Below, piece after piece: positions 34,543 to 36,834 of a DNA stretch of 36,834 nucleotides. Position 1 is the stretch's first letter, and each line of letters opens with the position of its first letter. The translations under genes were made by a program, and so were the position numbers. The notes beneath the pieces are model-generated. The model did no database searches and was not told the origin of the DNA. It saw nothing but the letters and a program-made list of their open reading frames with translations. The DNA comes from an uncultured Clostridia bacterium. Lineage in GTDB: Bacteria; Bacillota; Clostridia; Lachnospirales; CALKRZ01. The stretch lies in assembly GCA_937989765.1 (NCBI GenBank), contig CALKRZ010000072.1, positions 1 through 36,834 of the forward strand, in the 5' to 3' direction.

Positions 34543-35601
34543 ATGGAAATCTCAAAATCACAAGTCGCAGTAAAAGAGGGTGTACCCATCATAGCCTATA
34601 AGATGGTGAATGATCATGGGATGGCGGTAGAAATCTTAAATCTAGGCGGAATCATTACCAAAATAATCGTTCCAGATGCCCAAGGAATATCTGAAAACAT
34701 TGTGTTGGGATATGAAGAGATAGAAAACTACTTCACCAATCCTTCTTATATGGGATGTATTGCAGGAAGAACAGCAGGAAGAATCGCAGAGGGAGTAGTC
34801 GATATTGGGGATATTACCTACAGACTGTATCAAAACAACAACGGAAATACTCTACATGGAGGTAAAGAAGGATTTAATAAAAAAATATGGGATGGCTCTA
34901 TCACAGAAGATGAGTCTGATATATCCATCAAGCTTACGTATATGAGTCCAGATGGAGAAGAACATTATCCAGGAAACCTGCATGTTACGGTGATATACAC
35001 CCTAAATAATGACAATGAACTGATCATAGCACATCAAGCAGTCACAGACAAAACGACGATCGTGAATATGACCAATCATTCATATTTTAATCTTTCTGGC
35101 AACGGCAAGAGAAGTATACAGAACCATATGCTTCAGATGGGTGCAAATCAGTTTTGTGAAATAGATGAAGCTTCACTTCCAACAGGGATATTACTGGATG
35201 TAACAGATACTCCTTTTGACTTTACAATGCCCAAGCAAGTACAACAGGATCTAGGTGCTACCCATACGCAATTGGGGTATGCGCATGGATATGATCATCC
35301 GTGGGTACTGCATCATAAGGATTCAGCAGATATCGTTTTCTATGATCCAGAGTCCAGAAGGGTGATGGAGATCCGAACCAATCAGCCAGCAGTAGTTTTT
35401 TATTCGATGAATTTCACCGATGGACTAAAGTTATCAAACGGAGAAAAGCCCAATCTCCATTATGGGGCATGTTTTGAAACACAAAGGCTGCCCATCGGCA
35501 AAAATCAAGTATTTGCAGACCAATCTCTATTACATCCGGGGGAAGTCTATGAAAACAAAACAATATTTAAGTTTTACAATCAATGCAGTGACAAGAAGTA
35601 G
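34543..35601 (+). CDS. galM: Aldose 1-epimerase (mutarotase)
   Basis: Interconverts alpha and beta anomers of sugars such as glucose and galactose in the cytoplasm. The 352-residue length is usual for GalM. NTLHGGKEGFNKKIW, the His of MTNHSYFNLSG, GYDHPWVL, VFYSMNF and the Glu of ACFETQRLP give the catalytic His/Glu framework. It follows the GH13 gene beyond a terminator, so it is probably transcribed separately; AGAGGAG is the ribosome binding site. Confidence 0.93.
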   Translation: MEISKSQVAVKEGVPIIAYKMVNDHGMAVEILNLGGIITKIIVPDAQGISENIVLGYEEIENYFTNPSYMGCIAGRTAGRIAEGVVDIGDITYRLYQNNNGNTLHGGKEGFNKKIWDGSITEDESDISIKLTYMSPDGEEHYPGNLHVTVIYTLNNDNELIIAHQAVTDKTTIVNMTNHSYFNLSGNGKRSIQNHMLQMGANQFCEIDEASLPTGILLDVTDTPFDFTMPKQVQQDLGATHTQLGYAHGYDHPWVLHHKDSADIVFYDPESRRVMEIRTNQPAVVFYSMNFTDGLKLSNGEKPNLHYGACFETQRLPIGKNQVFADQSLLHPGEVYENKTIFKFYNQCSDKK

Positions 35602-35757
35602 AAATGATGAGCAACTTCTAAATTTTATACGGAACTTAAACAATTATCTAGTTAAATGCAGGAGATTTGTCCAATGATGAATTTGGGATACGCAGTGTGG
35701 AATGTCTGAAAGGACTGAAAGGACTGAGTGATGCTGAACGATACTTGCTGAAGTAAA
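35602..35757 (+). pseudogene. Possible eroded small gene downstream of galM
   Basis: Two reading frames look protein-like but do not join. One runs from inside galM to 35677 and includes RSRNDEQLLNFIRNLNNYL. The other, one base shifted, ends at 35757 and reads NAGDLSNDEFGIRSVECLKGLKGLSDAERYLLK. The second is blocked upstream by a TAG. Together they suggest one short gene broken by a frameshift. I do not recognise the family. Chance is possible, so confidence is low. Confidence 0.35.
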
Positions 35758-35819
35758 ACAAGCAAGGATGGTTCCTGCTTACTAAAATTTAAAAAATGAT
35801 TGAGTAAGGAGGAAAAAGA

Positions 35820-36341
35820 TTGAATATATTTAAAAAGGTTTTACCATTCGCATTGCTAGTGGTATGGGTATTTTTTGTAGGAGGAATGGTGAATGAAAGA
35901 ATGAATATGGAACCAGAAATTCTATTCTATCCGTACTATTACAACGATATTTTAAGAAATGGTAGCTTGTTTTCATATAATGGCGATACCACTTTTTTAT
36001 ATATAATACTTGCCAATATACAGTTGCGTGGTTATTTTTTGATCTTATCTGTTATAGGGGTGATCATTAGTTGTGTAGACTTATTCATTAATAAAAACAG
36101 ATACGTAGTATCCATGCTGATTGTATATCTTATAATATCTTTTTATACTGTTTTGCCAGCAGTAATACTTGATATATTTAATGAAGCAATTCCTTTAATT
36201 TCTTATACAGCTGCGTTTTTATCATTTCAATTTGATTTTAGTGGCTTACTAATCATTACTCTATCGTATAGTAGTATAATAATTTTAGTAGCGTACTACT
36301 TATATAAATGTATTAAACTAGCCAGATTAAACATTAGTTAA
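35820..36341 (+). CDS. Small integral membrane protein, unknown
   Basis: A 173-residue protein with four hydrophobic segments (about 7-23, 67-85, 95-120 and 142-165). No conserved motif is recognised. The start is TTG at 35820 behind AAGGAGGAAA. It lies among apparent gene fragments, but its own frame is open and its ribosome binding site is good. Confidence 0.6.
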   Translation: MNIFKKVLPFALLVVWVFFVGGMVNERMNMEPEILFYPYYYNDILRNGSLFSYNGDTTFLYIILANIQLRGYFLILSVIGVIISCVDLFINKNRYVVSMLIVYLIISFYTVLPAVILDIFNEAIPLISYTAAFLSFQFDFSGLLIITLSYSSIIILVAYYLYKCIKLARLNIS

Positions 36342-36386
36342 GGAGTTGAGGGGGCAGTTCCGATGACTCCTTTGTTCTGTCAATAC

Positions 36387-36440
36387 AAAACCGCAGTTAG
36401 AGCTGTATGGTGAACCGTACCTTAAGTAAATGCGGTTTTT
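36387..36440 (+). terminator. Terminator-like structure after the membrane protein gene
   Basis: AAAACCGCA pairs with TGCGGTTTT, enclosing a second hairpin GTATGGT/ACCGTAC. A run of Ts closes the outer stem. Confidence 0.7.
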
Positions 36441-36462
36441 GGCAAGATAGATTATAATTTAC

Positions 36463-36558
36463 ATGATTTTAAAAAGGGTAATGATAGATATACATTGGCA
36501 CGTGTATTTTAAAGATGCAGAAGACAATATCGTTGAATTGAACCAATTACCTAAGTAG
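36463..36558 (+). pseudogene. C-terminal fragment of a VOC (glyoxalase-fold) protein
   Basis: A 31-codon frame from ATG 36463 ends HVYFKDAEDNIVELNQLPK. This matches the closing strand of VOC-family proteins (yFkDPdGNivEL), where the His or the final Glu bind metal. The rest of the domain, about 90 residues, is missing upstream. It is best read as the remnant of a deleted gene. Confidence 0.5.
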
Positions 36559-36588
36559 TAATGAGTACAGCAGAAAGAAGGTAATTAT

Positions 36589-36834
36589 ATGACAAAGATC
36601 ATTTCAGAATGTTTCCATATACAAGATATACCCGTAGTCACATTTTTTAAAGAAGGAATAAAAAGATATCCACTAGTATGTGCATCTTTAGAAGAAAAGG
36701 ATGTATTCGATTTTGTAAGAGCTGCAGATCCCTTTAATCAGATTAAGAATTTCTCACCAAGAGCGCTCCTAATGATGAATGGGAGTAGGGATGAAGAAGT
36801 GCCCGCAGAATATGCCCAAGCATTATATGAAAAG
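36589..36834 (+). CDS. Alpha/beta hydrolase with internal deletion, runs off the window
   Basis: The first 82 codons of a gene that continues past the edge; AAGAAGG is its ribosome binding site. The start (FHIQDIPVVTFFKEG) and the end seen here (ADPFNQIKNFSPRALLMMNGSRDEEVPAEYAQALYEK) match the first strands and the late Asp-bearing strand of YitV-like alpha/beta hydrolases. About 130 residues that normally lie between are absent, including the GxSxG nucleophile elbow. The product would lack the catalytic Ser. It is likely a pseudogene kept in frame, or a new short protein. Confidence 0.55.
   Translation, partial: MTKIISECFHIQDIPVVTFFKEGIKRYPLVCASLEEKDVFDFVRAADPFNQIKNFSPRALLMMNGSRDEEVPAEYAQALYEK

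Noticed and set aside
35462-35677. 71-codon frame overlapping the end of galM as an intact gene
   Set aside because: Its first 46 codons are an out-of-frame shadow of galM; only the tail was kept as part of a possible pseudogene.

Overview
The window comes from a low-GC, Gram-positive anaerobe of the Clostridia type. The evidence is an AT-rich sequence with strong AAGGAGG-type ribosome binding sites, TTGACA/TATAAT-type promoters, U-run hairpin terminators, a Trp T-box leader, a CwlD-type spore-cortex amidase, and DUF1292 and DUF116 proteins. Chemotaxis and flagellar-type genes suggest a motile cell. I cannot name the species.

Layout. 1-7100 holds unlinked single genes: a C39-like peptidase with an EPK-repeat N-terminus, asparagine synthase (asnB), cwlD, an HD-GYP protein with one altered metal ligand, a DUF1292 protein and a FliD-like protein. 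7126-7877 holds a perfect 32-bp inverted repeat that overlaps the end of an unrecognised nuclease-like gene. 7947-15986 is a complete tryptophan operon, trpE-trpG-trpD-aroF-trpC-trpF-trpB-trpA. A sigma-A promoter and one T-box RNA precede it; the RNA has a UGG specifier and two successive antiterminator/terminator modules. A DAHP synthase gene sits inside the operon. 16068-18725 is a GntR/ABC/two-permease operon with an operator over its own promoter. Next come thymidine kinase, an EAL-domain protein (minus strand), a lipoprotein, a DUF116 protein and a SIMPL protein. 23786-28448 (minus strand) is a chemotaxis operon, MCP-cheA-cheW. It is divergent from a second MCP (28780-30966) of unusual predicted topology whose leader carries a terminator-like hairpin. 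31260-32266 is azlCD, then a GH13 alpha-glucanase and an aldose 1-epimerase. From about 35600 to the end the sequence looks eroded: a small membrane protein lies among apparent fragments of other genes, including VOC-like and alpha/beta-hydrolase-like pieces.

How the genes work together. The trp cluster links the first shikimate-pathway step (DAHP synthase) to all seven tryptophan steps under one tRNA-Trp sensor. The MCPs, CheA and CheW form a receptor-kinase core; no cheY, cheR or cheB is present here. The HD-GYP and EAL proteins both point to cyclic-di-GMP turnover. Two copies of a 158/176-bp palindromic, MITE-like repeat lie at the 3' ends of the HD-GYP and MCP genes.

The items most worth a second look are the double T-box platform, the MITE-like pair, the 32-bp palindrome with its unknown nuclease-like gene, the MCP leader hairpin, and the internally deleted hydrolase at the right edge.
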